Below, in pieces: positions 1 to 12,506 of a stretch of 64,000 nucleotides of DNA; positions within the stretch are counted from its first letter, which is position 1; each line of letters starts with the position of its first letter. Source of the DNA: Paraspadella gotoi (Eukaryota; Chaetognatha). The position numbers and the translations under genes were made by a program. The stretch spans positions 6,110,932-6,174,931 of the forward strand of contig CM119263.1 in assembly GCA_051294375.1 (NCBI GenBank), read 5' to 3'. The notes beneath the pieces were generated by a model, which was not told the DNA's origin, did no database searches, and saw only the letters and a list, made by a program, of their open reading frames with translations.

Positions 1-127
1 ATTTAATGAATGATTGTCAGGGTAACTTTGAAGAACTTTGAACAAATGAATGAGCGATTGGATAACATTCAATAAATAATGAATGATTTAAGAACATTGA
101 ATAAATGAATGATTGGGGAACATTAGT

Positions 128-437
128 TGGCTGCGGTTTTCGCTTTTATTTCAAAGAGGAAAATTGTTTCGCCGCCCGAATCTGTGATCGACTGACCGAC
201 TGACAATGAAGCTCAAATTATCGAGAGGAAAGAAAAGACGGAATTTCGATAAGTCAAAGAATTTCACNNNNNNNNNNNNNNNNNNNNNNNNNTGGCTGCG
301 GTTTCCGCTTTTATTTCAAAGAGGAAAATTGTTTCGCCGCCCGAATCTGTGATCGACTGATCGACCGACTGACAATGAAGCTCAAATTATCGAGAAGAAA
401 GAAAAGACGGAATTTCGATTAAGTCAAAGAATTTCAC
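128..437 (+). repeat. Direct duplication flanking a 25-base gap
   Basis: Bases 128-267 and 293-437 are nearly identical, differing by a few small indels such as an extra 'tcga'. They sit on either side of a 25-N gap at 268-292. Two near-identical flanks around a short gap are the usual sign of an unmerged assembly overlap (two haplotypes or a failed join) rather than a real tandem duplication, though a true duplication cannot be excluded. Confidence 0.8.
268..292. other. Assembly gap (25 N)
   Basis: Run of N between the two duplicated flanks. Confidence 1.
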
Positions 438-467
438 GACTCGATTTGTGGACGGATTTTAGAGGAA

Positions 468-502
<35 letters not shown>

Positions 503-795
503 TATTTATAACACAGACGATCGTGTTGACTATGACGAAAAAGATGTCGAAGCTCAACTGTGGAATGAATTTTCTATTAATTTTTTTACGGTCAAAAACA
601 GAGGAATTCGAAAAAATACAATGACAAATAACAAATGTCACGAACGTGGGCTTTTATATATATAGGGACGTAAAAGGTCAGGGACATTTTAATTGAAATT
701 ATCGGTGAGATTCTCTTCCAATTCGATGAACGAGCTTCCGTGATTAGGAAGTTTGGCGGCGGCGAAGACGACGACGACGACGACGACGACGACTA
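468..795 (+). repeat. (GAC)n microsatellites
   Basis: Two pure (GAC)n tracts at about 468-502 and 766-792, separated by non-coding AT-rich DNA. The rest of 440-1245 shows no gene. The valine/serine/arginine-type open frames across such tracts are artefacts of the trinucleotide. Confidence 0.9.
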
Positions 796-1245
796 TGATT
801 GAGTGAGTGGCAAAGATCATCGCCTCGAGGCAAATGGCCGAAAATGGAGAAGGAAGAACGAGTTTGGGATTGAGGAGAACGAGGAGAATGAGGCGATCTG
901 TGTCGGGGGTCGGTGCCAGTTTTCCGGGCTTTTTGATGGAACGGGTTTTGTGATAGGGTTCGTTGATTCTGGGTGAAAGTCGTGAAGGGTTGATAGTTTT
1001 GGAGAGAATAATAATGTGAAATTTCGGGTTATTTTATTAGAATATTAATGATTACTTATTAAGGGTTTATCTACGCACTTGGAAGAAAAATCTGACACCT
1101 TTCGCTTCCTATTACTACATTATAAAGATCGTCAAAAAAATGTTAAAGCTTCTTGAGCATTTTGGATAATAGTCAGAAAATAGTAGTTGTACACTATAAC
1201 ACTGTAACGTATACAGTTACAAATCTATTCCTTCTTTTATTTTAA

Positions 1246-1401
1246 NNNNNNNNNNNNNNNNNNNNNNNNNNNNNNNNNNNNNNNNNNNNNNNNNNNNNNN
1301 NNNNNNNNNNNNNNNNNNNNNNNNNNNNNNNNNNNNNNNNNNNNNNNNNNNNNNNNNNNNNNNNNNNNNNNNNNNNNNNNNNNNNNNNNNNNNNNNNNNN
1401 N
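1246..1401. other. Assembly gap (156 N)
   Basis: Run of N, followed directly by a poly-T tract. Confidence 1.
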
Positions 1402-1599
1402 TTTTTTTTTTTTAAAGTCGTGATATTTTGAAGCTGACAGAAATGGAGGGAAGAGCGCGAGTAAAAAGAAGAAGAGGAGACGAATCGCGAAAAAAAAGTA
1501 ATGGGGGACCAAGCTTGAAGGCGAGCAGCTTGCAAATGGTTCGCCAAATGGTTTCGAGACTCGAGACTCGCATTTATCTTCTTTTCTCACCGACCGAGG

Positions 1600-1745
1600 G
1601 AGGAAAAGAGGAGGAGAGGAAGAGGAAGAGGAGGAGAGAGGAAGGAAGGGGAGGAAATATTAAATAAAAAAGGATGAGAGGGAGGGGAAGAGGAGGAGAG
1701 AGGAAGGAAGGAAATATTAAATAAAAAAGGATGAGAAGGGAAAAA
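1600..1745 (+). repeat. Purine-rich minisatellite, about 57-bp unit
   Basis: GA-rich DNA in which a unit containing 'ggaaatattaaataaaaaag' is repeated at about 1650 and 1707. No gene is seen in 1402-2025. Confidence 0.7.
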
Positions 1746-2025
1746 GTAGAAGGGAATATGAGATATAAGATCGCTGCTTGAGAAAGAAATTGAATTGGTG
1801 AGGTGAGAGAAGGCGGTAAAGTGATATATGACAATTATAAAATCAATTTATTATCCTTTTAGTCATTAAGTAAAGTTTAAATGCTGTTAGTAATAATTGG
1901 CTGGTTTCCAGCGCTTGAAAATTTATTTTTTAATAATATAAAGCTGAACACTTTACTAGAAACTAGAGGGGGTAACTATTGAGGACATTAACTACTATTA
2001 GACAAAGAGAGAGAGAGAGAGAGAG

Positions 2026-2199
2026 NNNNNNNNNNNNNNNNNNNNNNNNNNNNNNNNNNNNNNNNNNNNNNNNNNNNNNNNNNNNNNNNNNNNNNNNNNN
2101 NNNNNNNNNNNNNNNNNNNNNNNNNNNNNNNNNNNNNNNNNNNNNNNNNNNNNNNNNNNNNNNNNNNNNNNNNNNNNNNNNNNNNNNNNNNNNNNNNNN
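2026..2199. other. Assembly gap (174 N) abutting a (GA)n tract
   Basis: The gap begins inside a (GA)n microsatellite at 2007-2025, so it probably failed to assemble because of that repeat. Confidence 1.
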
Positions 2200-2654
2200 G
2201 AGCAGTTCCATTGTGGCTTGGGGCCTTTACCATCGAAGCATCTCTTGAGGCAAACACATTCTGAAGATGATCCACAAAACTGAATTTTTCATGAAGAGGG
2301 AAAAGCAAGAAGTGGCTCTTAGAAGAAGACGGCGACGACGACGATGGCGATGATGATGATGATGATGACGACGATGATGACGACGAAAAAGACGGAGGAA
2401 AGAAAAGAAGATAGAGGAAGATGAAATCGGAGGAAAAAGAAGAAGAATAAAATGAATATTGAAATAAGAAATAGAGAAGAATTGAGTTTATAAATCAAAT
2501 ATATAAGTGAAAAATTTTTCCTTCAAATTATTATTGAATTTTGGTAAATACATACTATTTCTACGTTACTTAATTACGTAACTGTTACCATTTTACAACA
2601 AAAAGGGGAAAAATAAAAGGAAGTAAAATAGAAAAGAATCCGAAAATTGAGAAA
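2200..2654. other. No gene seen; (GAC)/(GAT) tracts
   Basis: Short (GAC)/(GAT)/(GAA) tracts at about 2325-2410, then AT-rich DNA. Nothing with coding character was found on either strand. Confidence 0.6.
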
Positions 2655-3022
2655 GGATGCCTTTCTTATCTCGTTTCCATTTCACTGAAAACAGGGGAAA
2701 AAAGGAAGGAAATGAAAAATAATCCAATTTTACAAGAAAAATAAAGGAAAAGGAGAAAAAGAATGGAAGGAAATGGAAAATAATTTAATTTTAAGAAAGG
2801 AAAAAGGGAAAAAAGAAAGGAAGGAAATAGAAAATAATTCAATTTTAAGAAAGGAAAAAGGGGAAAAAAGACAGGAAGGAAATGGAAAAGTATTTTACAC
2901 CCCGTTCCTAACTTCTTTTTACTCCCCAAAAAAGGAAAAAGGAGAAAAAAAAATCCCCTACCCCCCCCCAAAAAAAAAAAGGAAAGGACGCATTTCCTAA
3001 CTCGTTTCCATTTCGCTCAGAG
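2655..3022 (+). repeat. Purine-rich tandem repeat, about 55-58-bp unit
   Basis: Three to four diverged copies of a purine-rich unit carrying 'ggaaatggaaaataattyaa' lie at about 2695, 2750, 2805 and 2863. A second, longer repeat containing 'ctcgtttccatttc' flanks the array at about 2671 and 3001. The open frames across it are low-complexity and not considered real. Confidence 0.75.
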
Positions 3023-3167
3023 AGAAACGCATAAAGAAAAACCTTTCGTATTCTATCCATCGACTTTCCCTCTGTTTTCTTCCGCCGGCAGCGACTCCTC
3101 TCGGCGCCAAAGGTCAAGACAAATAACGTCCTTTTCTCACCACAACTCTCCTCTTTGCAATCACCTC

Positions 3168-3288
<121 letters not shown>

Positions 3289-3289
3289 C

Positions 3290-4343
3290 TCTTCGCGGGC
3301 AGACACGAATCTCCATCGCCATCTATTTCTTTCCTTCCTCCTCCTCCTTCCTTTCCTTTCCTCCGTTTTATGGTTCTCATAAACATTCCGATATTTTTCA
3401 GAGTTGGTCTCATTTTATCATAATCATCTCGTTATCCTCGGAGGATCAACATCGCGAAAAAGAGGAGATGCATTATCGATATAAACAGACGCCGTTTGGT
3501 TGCCTTCTTCACGTCGGGCGGAAGAGGAAGGGAGAAGGGGGGGCGCGCCCCCCTTTCTAGTATACTAGATAGGAAGAGTAACGGAGATGGTAAGAAGGTT
3601 TCCGTTGTCGGACGTGAAACTGATGGTCTGTGGGGCGTGGTTCGTTGCTGAGTGATTTGGTTTAGAATGATGTGGCTTATTTCTACCTAATGAACTATTG
3701 TGAAAAATCCAATTATCCATCCAGTTTTTTTTATTTTTTATTTCGTCTTTGAAATTTAGCGTAATAATTACAAAATCTTACGTAATTACGCTGTTTTTTT
3801 ATTGTTTCTACATAGATTTTCTTGTGAAATGACTTTTTATATATAAATTAGCGATCATATATATATATTTATTCCAAAGCCGGTCTTTGAGTTCCCAGAC
3901 CCAAAGTAAGGTCCAAAGCTGATTATATTTAAAATACAAACATACAAAAACCAGTAAGCGAGAGTAAAGATTGAGAAAGGAGGAAAGAGGGTAAAAAGAA
4001 GAAGAGGAGGAGGAGGAAGAGGAGGAAGAGCTAAAGGCAGTTTTACCTCGGAAGTGGAAGTGAAGTCAACCATTGATGATGAAGTTAGTGAAGCTATTAG
4101 AGGCTCATTAATCTTCAATCTATTTTCTCTTTTCCATCTTTCAAAACCTTTTTCCTTTTTTTTCTTTTTTACCTTTTTTTTTTGCTAAAAATAAAAAAAT
4201 GGAAAAAAATTCTCCTGCCAACATTTTTTTCCCGTTTTTGATTGAGATGAATTTCATATAGAAGTGGCTCAATTTTCACCGCGTTTAAATTAAACCCATA
4301 GATACAATTTGTGATTCAGGGTAGTTTAACATTAACAGATATA
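3290..4343. other. No gene seen, AT-rich and purine-rich DNA
   Basis: GAGGAG-type purine tracts at about 3970-4030 and poly-T/poly-A runs. No exon with plausible splice sites was recognised on either strand. Confidence 0.6.
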
Positions 4344-4895
4344 NNNNNNNNNNNNNNNNNNNNNNNNNNNNNNNNNNNNNNNNNNNNNNNNNNNNNNNNN
4401 NNNNNNNNNNNNNNNNNNNNNNNNNNNNNNNNNNNNNNNNNNNNNNNNNNNNNNNNNNNNNNNNNNNNNNNNNNNNNNNNNNNNNNNNNNNNNNNNNNNN
4501 NNNNNNNNNNNNNNNNNNNNNNNNNNNNNNNNNNNNNNNNNNNNNNNNNNNNNNNNNNNNNNNNNNNNNNNNNNNNNNNNNNNNNNNNNNNNNNNNNNNN
4601 NNNNNNNNNNNNNNNNNNNNNNNNNNNNNNNNNNNNNNNNNNNNNNNNNNNNNNNNNNNNNNNNNNNNNNNNNNNNNNNNNNNNNNNNNNNNNNNNNNNN
4701 NNNNNNNNNNNNNNNNNNNNNNNNNNNNNNNNNNNNNNNNNNNNNNNNNNNNNNNNNNNNNNNNNNNNNNNNNNNNNNNNNNNNNNNNNNNNNNNNNNNN
4801 NNNNNNNNNNNNNNNNNNNNNNNNNNNNNNNNNNNNNNNNNNNNNNNNNNNNNNNNNNNNNNNNNNNNNNNNNNNNNNNNNNNNNNNNNNNNNNN
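4344..4895. other. Assembly gap (552 N)
   Basis: Run of N in AT-rich non-coding DNA. Confidence 1.
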
Positions 4896-5299
4896 TTAAA
4901 ATTTACGTGTGGACCAAACAAATAATTATAAACAAATAAGGTTTAAAAAAGACTGAATAAATGACAACTCTACGATTTTTACAAGCAAAAAATGAGAAAA
5001 ACAGTCAGTGAATCAGAAAAAGAAAAAGAGAAAGATGAAATTATAAGAACTACTCGTCGTCAGATAGTTCATACATAGATGGAGCTCGTAACAGTGGCGG
5101 AGGGAATAATGCTGCTGTTATGAAACAGGTGGACGTTATTCGTTGTTGCTCATTTGGTAGCGTTGCAAAAAAAGTGGGACGCTCAATATTATCAGGCTCA
5201 GGGGGGCGTTGGTGCAGATTGGGCGGTACAGATGTTGGTTGAGTCTTTTTCGTTCCTTCGATTTGTCTTTCTTTGTCCGAATCTCGACGTCGCGTGTCT

Positions 5300-5304
5300 C
5301 AGGT

Positions 5305-5342
<38 letters not shown>

Positions 5343-5475
5343 CACCGGCTCTCCCGTCGCCGCTTCCTCGAATATTTTGCGACGATAATGATGATGATGA
5401 TGATGAAGATGATGACGATAATAGCAACGATGATGACGGGGCGACCTCGGGACAACCGATCGATGATCACCTCAA

Positions 5476-5511
<36 letters not shown>

Positions 5512-6065
5512 TCTTCAAAGAAAATTCCCCAAAGACGAAAAAGGAAAACAAACAAGGAAATCGAGAACGTCAACCGTCGGACCAGAAAACGAGTCGATTC
5601 GACCGGAATTGCCGAGAGAGGAAAAGTGAGGACATCAACAATAATGACAATAACAACTAAAACAACAGCAACAGCAACAGCAGCAAGAACAGTAACTAAT
5701 AGAAAACGATAAAAAAAAATAAAGAGTGCAACGACAAAGTCTGCAAAAAGATGGAAAACGCCGATTGTCACCAACAACTGTAAAGAGCAATGACAACAAT
5801 GACCTCAAGCGGGAGCAAAGATCAGTGACAAAGAAAGCAATGAAGAATAAATCCACAGAAACTAAGCAACGACGACAACATTTTAACTTGAAAAACTCGG
5901 AAATTTGCAAAAACAAAACAATTTTCTTGGAATTAACGAAGGTTGTCGTGTTTACGACGTCAAAAACGGAACGAAAATCGGTCTTCGCTTCATCTTTGGT
6001 CGGTCGTCGTCGATGTTGTCGTCGTCGTCGTGGTCGTCGTCGTTGTCGTCGTCGGCTTCGTCGTC
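5300..6065 (+). repeat. Cluster of (GTC)n/(GAT)n/(GAC)n trinucleotide tracts
   Basis: (GTC)n at about 5305-5340, (GAT)n at about 5387-5405, (GAC)n at about 5478-5511 and (GTC)n at about 6000-6065. Open frames here exist on both strands in several phases and encode homopolymers, which marks them as repeat artefacts, not genes. Confidence 0.85.
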
Positions 6066-6177
6066 TCATCATTTGGTTGACAGTAAAAACTTCATTCTCG
6101 GCCAAAGATTAAAGGGATTCGCGAGGGAGAGGAGCAGAGTTCCGGTGTTAGCACAATCATCTAAACTTGAAGCGTCG

Positions 6178-6262
6178 CTCCACTATTCCACAACCCCATC
6201 ACTCCACCACTCCACTACTCTACCACTCCGCCACTCCGCCACTCCGCCACTCCAAAACACCA
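6178..6262 (+). repeat. Degenerate 'CCACT' short tandem repeat
   Basis: Repeated 'ccactcc' units of 7-9 bases. No gene is recognised in 6066-7235. Bases 6600-6730 are GC-rich ('ggcggcggcgg' tracts) and could be a CpG-rich island, but no exon was identified. Confidence 0.7.
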
Positions 6263-7235
6263 CTACTTCACTACCTCTTCGTCATCGACGCACCGACGCA
6301 CGTCAATTAGTCAAGTATTTCAGACAAAGTCGCTAAATAACTTTTAATATTACTTTCGTTTTCTCTAACCAAAACCCCCAGGTCTTCGTTCTCGACCAAC
6401 CCACTCCCCCTCAACACTCCAACCCCCAACAACCCCCGAGCCCTCCCCCCCTCTCCGCCCTTTCCCCCACTATTCCGTGGCTCGACTCATGATGTCCTCG
6501 AAATCCCCAGAGCGCCATGGTTTTTTTCGGTCGCTTTGGGAAAGACTGATTGGCGCAATATTTGGGCTGATTGCGTGCGATTAGAAACTAAATTTTGTCT
6601 TCGATGGGGGGAAACCCCGGTCGGACAGGGATCGCCGGCGGGCGGTGGGGGAAGGAGCGGGCGGCGTCGGCATTGGGGAAGGGCGGCGGCGGCAGGGGGG
6701 ATGGGCGGCGGCGGCTTCGAGACCCGGGGACCGAAAGGAAATATATATCCAAGATTTGCAGATGGCGATTAGGAAATTCTTGATCAGGCGGAAAAGAAAA
6801 AGGGAGAAACTGGGACTTTTGCGTTATATCGTTGTGAGGGTTTTAATAAAATTCACGAGGATTTAAATGAAAAGACGAGTTGATCTTGATTGAGTTCAGT
6901 TCGAAAAACTAAGGTAAATGGAAATAATATACGGATGACCACGGATGTAAGAAGAATCAGTCACAGAGGTTTATTTTTAGAAATTTAATATAAATATTAA
7001 TATGGAAACTGCGACTGGATAGTTTTTTTTAATTTATTTCTGAGGATGAACATCGATCAAAGATCCCTTTCAAAAATGTTTATAAAAGGTAATAAAACGG
7101 AAATGATCGGTTTGATTTATCAATTCCTTTGGTTATTTGCGATGGTTCCTTCATATTGGATATCTCTGTGTCTGGCATCTCTCTCTCTCTCCCCCTTTGT
7201 CCTCAACTTGAGAGAGTTCAAGAGTCACGCGATTC

Positions 7236-7236
7236 T

Positions 7237-7312
<76 letters not shown>
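7236..7312 (+). repeat. (CT)n microsatellite
   Basis: CT dinucleotide tract interrupted by 'cttct' at two points. Confidence 0.97.
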
Positions 7313-7313
<1 letters not shown>

Positions 7314-7504
7314 TCTTCTTCCTCGATGATCATCGCTTCAGCTAAAAACCCAAAATAGATTGGATTCGAGCCGCAGGGATGAGGGGGAGTCTGTAAGGTC
7401 AATCATTTTGGGAAAAAGTTCAATAAAATAAACGAATGATAGAAATAATATTAATGATGTAATAATAATGCAGCTAATACTAATGATAATAATTGGAATA
7501 ATAT

Positions 7505-7508
7505 TGAT

Positions 7509-7539
<31 letters not shown>

Positions 7540-7545
7540 GTTGAT

Positions 7546-7631
<86 letters not shown>

Positions 7632-7740
7632 TAAATAAAAAATAAAATAATATAATAATAATAATAATAAATAATAATAATAATAATAATATAATAATAA
7701 TAATAATATAATAATAATTAATAATAAATTATTAATCATA
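7505..7740 (+). repeat. (AAT)n microsatellite, about 230 bp
   Basis: Long imperfect (AAT/TAA)n array. The leucine/tyrosine open frame across its reverse complement is a repeat artefact. Confidence 0.97.
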
Positions 7741-7837
7741 TGAAATAATAATAATAAAATTTTAAAAATATAATAAAACCGATTTTAAACAGAAAAGCCG
7801 AAATGAATAAAGAAGGTAAAAAGCTTGAATGCCTTTG

Positions 7838-8462
7838 GAACAATAAAGGCGTAGCTAAATTTCTAAAATTTAACTTAAACTAAAATTCTAAAAGTGAGGA
7901 ACGAACAACATTATATTAATGAACATTTATGTAATAAAAAATTTATAATAAATTTTACAATTTACGCAGTAGGCCAATATTTATACTAGTATTAAACCAA
8001 TAAATGTTAAAATTTCAAAAAAAAATTTTCCAATTTTTTTGCAGATTTGGATTCGTCATAAAAAGTTGATTAAAGAAATATAATTCTTTTTGAAAAATTC
8101 CTCATTAAGTGGGTCAAAAATTAGAAAAAGCTATATTTTAAGCTGAAAATTAACTTTTTTATATATTAAATATAGTTTTTTTAATTTTTAACCCACTTAA
8201 TGAAAGAATTTTTAAAAATGATTTATATTTTCTTTATCAACTTTTGATGAGGAATTCAAATCTGCAATCAAAATTAAGAAAAAGCCTATTTTGAAATTTT
8301 TTCAATTTTATAAGGATAGTACTATATATAAATATAGCCTACTGCGAAAATTAAAAAACATAAAATTAATTTTTTTACAAATTAATGTTCACTGATGGTA
8401 TTGTTGTTCATAATTGAATTTTAGAATTTTCGTATGTAACTTTCACTACGCCTTATTGGACA
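7838..8462. mobile_element. Long inverted repeat (foldback/MITE-like), about 620 bp
   Basis: The left arm (about 7838-8140) and right arm (about 8165-8462) are reverse complements along almost their whole length. Landmarks match in mirror order: 'aaaggcgtag' at 7845 with 'ctacgcctt' at 8446; 'cgcagtaggc' at about 7965 with 'gcctactgcg' at about 8337; 'ttaagtgggt' at about 8106 with 'acccacttaa' at about 8200. No open frame of note lies inside, so it is a non-autonomous foldback element or hairpin-forming repeat. The arms have diverged by substitutions and small indels, so it is not recent. Confidence 0.85.
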
Positions 8463-8880
8463 ACCATAATTACTGGATAGATAAATAGGTATGTAATTAG
8501 AAATCTACTATGAAATTAAATTCAATAGGGGCGGGGGTTCAAAACTTTCGTCTTGAAGTCTACTTTTAGGTAAAAAAAGATTTTTTTAAAAAAGTTTGAT
8601 TTTAATGCTTTTATTGTTGCTATTAAAATTACAATATTACTATATAATGATAAAAAAAATTTTTAATCAATCTTACCTTTTTTTGATGGATTCTGATAGA
8701 GCATAAAAGGTTAAATAAAAAATTTAACTACAACTTTCGAAAATATTTATGTTTTCTTGGTCAAAATTAAGAAAAAGTAATAAAATTATCGAAAAATGAT
8801 GATGATGATGATGATGATGATGATTATAGATAGTTTTTCATATTTTTCGCATACTTATGATCAAAATATCGAAAAAAGAA

Positions 8881-8990
8881 TTATACTTTGTGTTGACAAC
8901 TTTTTGCAAGCTACCTGAATCTGATCTTAAAAATAAAAAAATCCCAAAAAAATTTTTAGCCTTTCCTATTTATAAATAAATATTAAAAAA
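8881..8990 (+). repeat. Dispersed AT-rich repeat, copy 1
   Basis: This stretch ('tgacaactttttgcaagcta', then 'tgaatctgatctt', then 'tttcctatttataaataaat') matches the reverse complement of about 60346-60470. The two copies are 51 kb apart in opposite orientation, so it is a dispersed mobile repeat. No coding sequence is recognised between 8463 and 9390. Confidence 0.75.
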
Positions 8991-9835
8991 TGAATATATG
9001 GAGTATGGAGTAATATAAAAAAATTTTGTCTATTCAAATTTTTTTAAAAATGTCTAAATTTTCGTTTGAGCAGGTGCTTAATTCAATTTCTTAACCACCT
9101 TACTGAGTTCGTCTCCCCCTAATGTAATTACTATTTTTAAAAGAAACTGTGAATCAAAAGAAGGGGCTTAAATCCATCGCTGCATCATTTTCTTTCAAAT
9201 TCTTTCTTTCTTCTTCTAATTTGTCTGGGTGTTTGAAGGAATCGATTCGCGCCCTTTTTTGGTCAGTCAGTCGTTTGGACATTTATATATTTTATACAAT
9301 CAAAAATATGTATGAAACTGAAGGAAATTTACATACTATGAATTATGAAATTGTTATTACATATTAAAAGAGGCTTTTATCAATTTACTATTAAATAATG
9401 TGGAATCGCCAATTCGTTCGCGATGAGATCCGTTTCTTGTTTTTATAACCGATGACTTTTCGTGCGGCGGCAGCGGTAACGGCGGCGGCCGCAGCGGTAG
9501 CGGCGGCGGCTGCGGCGGGTAATGGCTCGTTCTGTTTTATTGTGTTTGTTGACAGAACCATGAGCCGAGTCAGAGGAGCGGGAAAAGGGGATGGGAAAGT
9601 CAGAGGATAGGAGTTCGTGGAAAAGAAAGGTCGAGGTGAGGGAGGGAGGATAAGGAGAATGGGAAGAAAAGCTGAAGGTAAGTTTGAGACGAGAAAAAAG
9701 CAGCTGTGGATATTGGGGTACATCGCCGAAAAGTCGTTGTTGCTGGCGAAGGGGTTTGTCGTTTTTGTTATTGTTTTATTGTTTGAGATGATTAGGATAA
9801 ATATTATACTGATGATGTTAATGACGACGACGCTG

Positions 9836-9883
9836 ATTAGGGCTATCATTAGGACGACGCGACGACGACGCGACTACGACGAC

Positions 9884-9915
<32 letters not shown>

Positions 9916-10146
9916 GATGATGATGATGATTGATGATTAAGGCTATCATTAGGACGACGACGACGACGACGACGATGATTGATGTTGATGATGATGATGA
10001 TGATGATGTATTGATGATGATGATGATGATGATGATGATTAGGCTATCATTGGACGACGACGACGACGACGACGTTACGACGACGCGACGACGACGATGA
10101 TGAGATGATGATGATGATGATGATGATGATTGATGATGATGTGATG
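9836..10146 (+). repeat. Higher-order minisatellite, about 100-bp unit with nested (GAC)n and (GAT)n
   Basis: The phrase 'ggctatcatt(a)ggacgacg' recurs at about 9840, 9940 and 10042. Each copy is followed first by (GAC)n and then by (GAT)n. This gives three tandem units of roughly 100 bp, each with two internal microsatellites. Confidence 0.85.
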
Positions 10147-10329
10147 ATGACTGATGATGATGAATGATTATTCAACGGAACGACCTCGCCGGCGTTATGA
10201 ATCGCGGGTCTGATAAGTCTGAGTCGCGAGTCAAGAATTCATCTTTTATGAGCGAAAATCATTGAACTCGAAGACGAACGTGCGAGTGAAAATGACGGGG
10301 GGGCGGTTCGGAGCGGGGGGGGGAAGTTT

Positions 10330-10560
10330 GTGGTGAGGGGGCGGTTGGAGATGCACGGAGTTAGAGATGCTAGATGGTTGGAGGTGTAGGTGGTTTTGTA
10401 GATGCCGGGGGTCGGAGATGGCGGGGTGGTTGGAGATGCCGGGTCATTAGATGTGTCGGGAGGTTGGAGACGCTTGGGTTTTGGAGGTGACGTGGATGTT
10501 GAGATAGCGAGGGTTTGGAGATGACGGGTGGCTGTGTCCATAGAGGCAGAGTGAAGGGGG
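10330..10560 (+). repeat. Degenerate 'ggttggagatg' minisatellite
   Basis: GT-rich DNA in which 'ttggagatg' and close variants recur about every 18-30 bases. The Pro/Thr/Ser-rich open frame on the minus strand is a product of this repeat. Confidence 0.65.
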
Positions 10561-11460
10561 AAGGCTTGGCCGGAGGGGAGCAGTGAAGCGAGAAGCCCAT
10601 CGATAAGGAGCTCCTACGCTTGGCATTCCCTCGTAAATTAAAAAGAATTTAAAAGGTTTCAATTATTAATTTAGAATTTAGAATTTTTTTTGAATTTACG
10701 ATTCAAATTTGTTTTGGGGTTCGTTTCTCTGGTGCACCGACAAATTCATCTCTTTTAATGCCGATTGGTCGTTTCTAGGTAACCTCGCTATAAATTCTAT
10801 GGGCATTTTTACTCTCAATACTGTAATATTTATCTTGTCTAGCTGCTAATCCGCCCGACTTTAAGGTGGAATGAGTCGCGTTTTGTCTCGTTGCCGTGTT
10901 AATTGAGTTGAGTTTGTGGTTTTGTGAACAACCTTTCTCTCCCTGCAAAACCATCGCATTAAAAACCTTTTTTGCTCTGATTTGTCACGACGATAACAGA
11001 ATTCGTACTAAGCGACGCAAAAAGTCTGTCAAAAAAGCAAAACAAAGGAATCTGCGACTTTCTCAATCAGGCGCAAAAATGGCGCAAAAAAGGCCGCAAA
11101 AAGTTTCGATAGCTTTTTAGCTTTTTCAGGTTTTATTTTCGTTCTGAGAATCGCGATCTATGCGAGAAAAAAACTTGCGCCGCTAAAATGCTGTATTGTG
11201 CCGGAGTCGTCATTATTTTCTTTCAAAAAGATAACAAAAATATTTATTCGATGTCTTATAATTAAATATTAAATCTTTTTTTTTTAATAATATAAAAGTT
11301 AGTGTCCGGAGAACGACCGACCGACCGAAAAAATTCGCCTTAACGAAAAAAAGAAACGAGTGGAAAAGATTTGAGAAAATCTGACAGAATCGGAATCGTA
11401 GGGCGAAAAAAAATTCTAATCAATCGACTCATCTCGCTTTTTCCCTCTCTTTGTCTTTAA
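10561..11460. other. No gene seen
   Basis: Mixed-composition DNA. A short open frame at 10896-11120 has no recognisable domain and no supporting splice structure, and nothing else coding was found. Confidence 0.5.
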
Positions 11461-11465
11461 GAGAG

Positions 11466-11505
<40 letters not shown>

Positions 11506-11527
11506 GAGAGAGAGAGAGAGAGAAGAG

Positions 11528-11559
<32 letters not shown>
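11461..11559 (+). repeat. (GA)n microsatellite close to a gap
   Basis: Interrupted GA dinucleotide tract ending about 90 bases before the 854-N gap. Confidence 0.95.
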
Positions 11560-11652
11560 AAATTACAAAAGGAAATATGATTCGATTCGTGATAATTTCT
11601 TAATTGAAAAATCCCCAAGATTCCGAGAAAAAAAATGGTGACAAAGCGAAAA

Positions 11653-12506
11653 NNNNNNNNNNNNNNNNNNNNNNNNNNNNNNNNNNNNNNNNNNNNNNNN
11701 NNNNNNNNNNNNNNNNNNNNNNNNNNNNNNNNNNNNNNNNNNNNNNNNNNNNNNNNNNNNNNNNNNNNNNNNNNNNNNNNNNNNNNNNNNNNNNNNNNNN
11801 NNNNNNNNNNNNNNNNNNNNNNNNNNNNNNNNNNNNNNNNNNNNNNNNNNNNNNNNNNNNNNNNNNNNNNNNNNNNNNNNNNNNNNNNNNNNNNNNNNNN
11901 NNNNNNNNNNNNNNNNNNNNNNNNNNNNNNNNNNNNNNNNNNNNNNNNNNNNNNNNNNNNNNNNNNNNNNNNNNNNNNNNNNNNNNNNNNNNNNNNNNNN
12001 NNNNNNNNNNNNNNNNNNNNNNNNNNNNNNNNNNNNNNNNNNNNNNNNNNNNNNNNNNNNNNNNNNNNNNNNNNNNNNNNNNNNNNNNNNNNNNNNNNNN
12101 NNNNNNNNNNNNNNNNNNNNNNNNNNNNNNNNNNNNNNNNNNNNNNNNNNNNNNNNNNNNNNNNNNNNNNNNNNNNNNNNNNNNNNNNNNNNNNNNNNNN
12201 NNNNNNNNNNNNNNNNNNNNNNNNNNNNNNNNNNNNNNNNNNNNNNNNNNNNNNNNNNNNNNNNNNNNNNNNNNNNNNNNNNNNNNNNNNNNNNNNNNNN
12301 NNNNNNNNNNNNNNNNNNNNNNNNNNNNNNNNNNNNNNNNNNNNNNNNNNNNNNNNNNNNNNNNNNNNNNNNNNNNNNNNNNNNNNNNNNNNNNNNNNNN
12401 NNNNNNNNNNNNNNNNNNNNNNNNNNNNNNNNNNNNNNNNNNNNNNNNNNNNNNNNNNNNNNNNNNNNNNNNNNNNNNNNNNNNNNNNNNNNNNNNNNNN
12501 NNNNNN
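11653..12506. other. Assembly gap (854 N)
   Basis: Largest N run in the window. Confidence 1.
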
